A stretch of DNA of 64,000 nt, from NCBI GenBank assembly GCA_004794785.1, contig SJOL01002804.1, forward strand, positions 82,330 to 146,329, in the 5' to 3' direction. A program made the translations under genes and the position numbers. Below the pieces are notes generated by a model. That model saw only the letters and a list, made by a program, of their open reading frames with translations, was not told the DNA's origin and searched no databases. This document shows, in pieces, positions 62,077 through 64,000 of the stretch (within the stretch, counting starts at the first letter, position 1; the number at the start of each line of letters is the position of its first letter). The DNA is from Opisthorchis felineus. Taxonomy: Eukaryota > Platyhelminthes > Trematoda > Opisthorchiida > Opisthorchiidae.

Positions 62077-62442
62077 TTAAAAAATCTTTCTTCCTTCATA
62101 AAAATCTTTTCCCAGCAAAAAGATCAGTCGCGAAATCTGATAAGCTATATACATTAGTATTGAACAGAAGAAGAACGCCACAGGTGACCGAATGCCACAA
62201 AAGGCAAAGAAAAGTGCGTACATAACACCGATACGACAGAGAACAGTATAACTCGCAAGCCAACGTAGAGAAATTTTTGGTTCTTCCTGCGTAATGCTAC
62301 TTGAACTGGGAATTGGCGCCGACTGATGACATCCATCCGAACCAGTTTCCTCTGCTGACGAGGGTGTCGAAACCAGTAACCGACGAGCAGCCCAGCCAAG
62401 CAGTCCAGGAGTGGAACACCAGGTAATGAAACGCGATCGCAT
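62077..62442 (-). CDS. Candidate terminal exon of a membrane protein
   Basis: The minus-strand frame ends in TAA at 62077 and has a strong acceptor (CAATTTTTCTCACTCAG) placing its first base at 62442. The product is about 121 residues: a Ser-rich middle (STPSSAEETGSDG, SAPIPSSSSITQEE), then two hydrophobic segments (LCRIGVMYALFFAF and SPVAFFFCSILMYIAYQI) and a basic end. The W-x-x-x-Y-x-x-x-x-R pattern before paired hydrophobic segments faintly recalls HERPUD-type ER proteins; this is weak. Upstream exons would lie further right, perhaps beyond the window. Confidence 0.4.
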   Translation of the reverse strand: MRSRFITWCSTPGLLGWAARRLLVSTPSSAEETGSDGCHQSAPIPSSSSITQEEPKISLRWLASYTVLCRIGVMYALFFAFCGIRSPVAFFFCSILMYIAYQISRLIFLLGKDFYEGRKIF

Positions 62443-64000
62443 CTGAGTGAGAAAAATTGCAAAGGCGATTTCACTGGCTAGTAGACAGCTCACTGCGACG
62501 GAACTGGACCCTATCGTGGTGCTTCACTTTGCGTACCTCGGTAAGCCATTGAGTTGTGCTGGATGTCCAGGCAAAATTCATCAAGGCATCTAATGGATAC
62601 AGGCCTGATAATTTCCTCGCTTTCCAAGTTGGGAGTGGGAAAAGTGCGACCGACCGTTCCTTAAAATCTGGACTAATTCAGTAGTCTTGAGGCGGCAACC
62701 ACTACTCTGCGATCAGGCTTTTGGGTCAAAGATTAGCTGAGGTCCCTAATCCCCAGTCTAGACCTGGATGCCAAAGCAATATGTCAGCCCATATACAACT
62801 ATGCATTTAACAAAAGTACCTATGGCAGTTAAGTACGAGTAATACTGGCGCGTCGGTGTCAATGAAGGCCACGGTAGACTGCCTTCATTGTCGTCCGGAA
62901 GAGTGCATTCAACCTAAATAACAGTAACAAGTTGTTTTCACATCACTTTCGTCTGAAATTCCCTCCCCCTCCATTCCTGCCGCAATTATGTCATCTCATT
63001 AGCACCGACTGTGTCTTCAACAGCCAGACATCTTTTAGATTGACCCACTCAACTCCTTGCGAATTTTGTTGCGCAACACAAACCCCAAAGTTTTCAGTGA
63101 TACGCAAAGCCTTGCTGATCAAGTCAAACAAGACATGACAGGGTGCACAAAAACAGTCGGAGCAAACGATTTGTTTACCCTGACATGGATCAGATGATTT
63201 GAAGTAACCAACCAATCAATATCTGTCCAACACTGTTTCCACTCTTTATTCACATAGCTCACAGGCTTTAAGTCCCCGGGTGAGGAGAGTAAGAGAAATG
63301 TTAACATATCGTGACATATGCCTTCTGTTGGTGCTAATGAGGTGGACACATGAGGCGCAGCGCAATTATTTCAGTCAGTCTACACCACGAAGTGAAAGCA
63401 CTGGACTCGCTCTGATTGGAAATCATCGGCAGTGCCCATCGAGGTTTGAACCGCAGATATCTGACATACGAGGCGAACGTGTTACTGACGCTCTATGCAT
63501 TTGAACTATCACATCTGAACAGGTGCATGCGTCTGCACACGAAGAAGGCGATTGGTTTGCTCAACGCGTCAAATGACGACCCACTGGCTGTCCCGGTTGT
63601 GTCTAGTACAGCGTTTTTACTGAAGTGTGGACTAACTGGGTAGAACAACTGCACCAGGAAAAGAGAAAGACCGTTCAAACAAGATTGATGTGAACATAAA
63701 GTATATAAATCTCGCAACCAAGTACAACCCATTGAAATTTGTCTCTCGGTTTTAAGCGTCAGTTGAGCTACCCCACTGGGAAGACCTAACAGACAGGGAC
63801 AGTCAATCGACACAACCAGGACGGTTAATGGGTCGTCGCCTGACGTCTTACGTGAACCAGTAAGATTGCTCGCCTGTACAAACAGGATACTTCAGATTCG
63901 TCCAGTATGTGCTAATGGATTAGTGGTAATACGCTCGCTTCCCGTGCCCGAGGTTGAATCCCGGTAAAGGATATGTACTGCTGGTGAGCTCCAGTAAGAG
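62443..64000. other. Right edge, upstream of the candidate membrane-protein exon
   Basis: No gene is supported. A minus-strand frame near 63119-63349 contains MLTFLLLSSPGDLKPVSYVN followed by KEWKQCW, which vaguely resembles an F-box. The window ends inside a SINE-like sequence. Confidence 0.4.
63903..64000 (+). repeat. tRNA-derived SINE family B, runs off the window
   Basis: AATGGATTAGTGGTAATACG carries a good A box (TGGATTAGTGG). The B box GGTTGAATCCC is one base short of consensus. The head resembles tRNA-Gly (TTAGTGGTAATACGCTCGCT then TCCCG). It continues into TGGTGAGCTCCAGTAAGAG at the window end, also seen near 45069. Confidence 0.65.

Noticed and set aside
63903..63975. Functional tRNA-Gly gene
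   Set aside because: The B box is a base short, the acceptor stem does not pair, and it continues into a repeated tail.

Overview
This is nuclear DNA of an animal, most likely a parasitic flatworm (digenean fluke). The evidence is a glutamate-cysteine ligase gene split into many exons with GT-AG introns of 0.27 to 6.5 kb, a moderate GC content (I estimate low-to-mid 40s per cent, higher than in schistosomes), and decayed tRNA-derived SINEs and LINE 3' ends of a kind common in fluke genomes. The organism call is inference from composition and repeat style; no species is claimed.

Left third (886-22636, + strand): the 3' eleven exons of the catalytic subunit of glutamate-cysteine ligase (GCLC), the first enzyme of glutathione synthesis. 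Exon junctions and phases join without conflict into 618 residues ending in a stop at 22636. The exons for roughly the first 80-90 residues lie left of the window or were not recognised. Introns carry SINE copies and LINE remnants.

Middle (22.6-44.5 kb): mostly gene-free. It holds one copy of a striking 336-bp inverted repeat whose partner lies in a GCLC intron 6.6 kb away (335 of 336 bases identical), a possible exon near 25.1 kb, a SINE at 40.4 kb and a pentanucleotide array at 41.3 kb.

Right third (44.5-60 kb): four small intronless reading frames, here called A to D (minus, plus, plus, minus), spaced 3.7 to 5.1 kb apart. They share a motif of the form [DNE]-x-K-A-x-A-[VML]-x-x-[IV]-L-F-x-x-[DE]-[DE], a Cys/basic patch before it and a C-terminal x-[AV]-R-x-x-L-[LY] helix motif, and are otherwise very different. 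I recognise no known family. This looks like a local, fast-diverging paralogue cluster and is the best candidate for something undescribed. A LINE 3' end with an expanded GAT tail, a LINE reverse-transcriptase C-terminal fragment, microsatellites and head-to-head SINEs lie between the four. Weak candidate terminal exons on the minus strand occur at 56.7 kb and 62.1-62.4 kb.

All calls are by reading the sequence and remembered family knowledge; no alignment or search was run.
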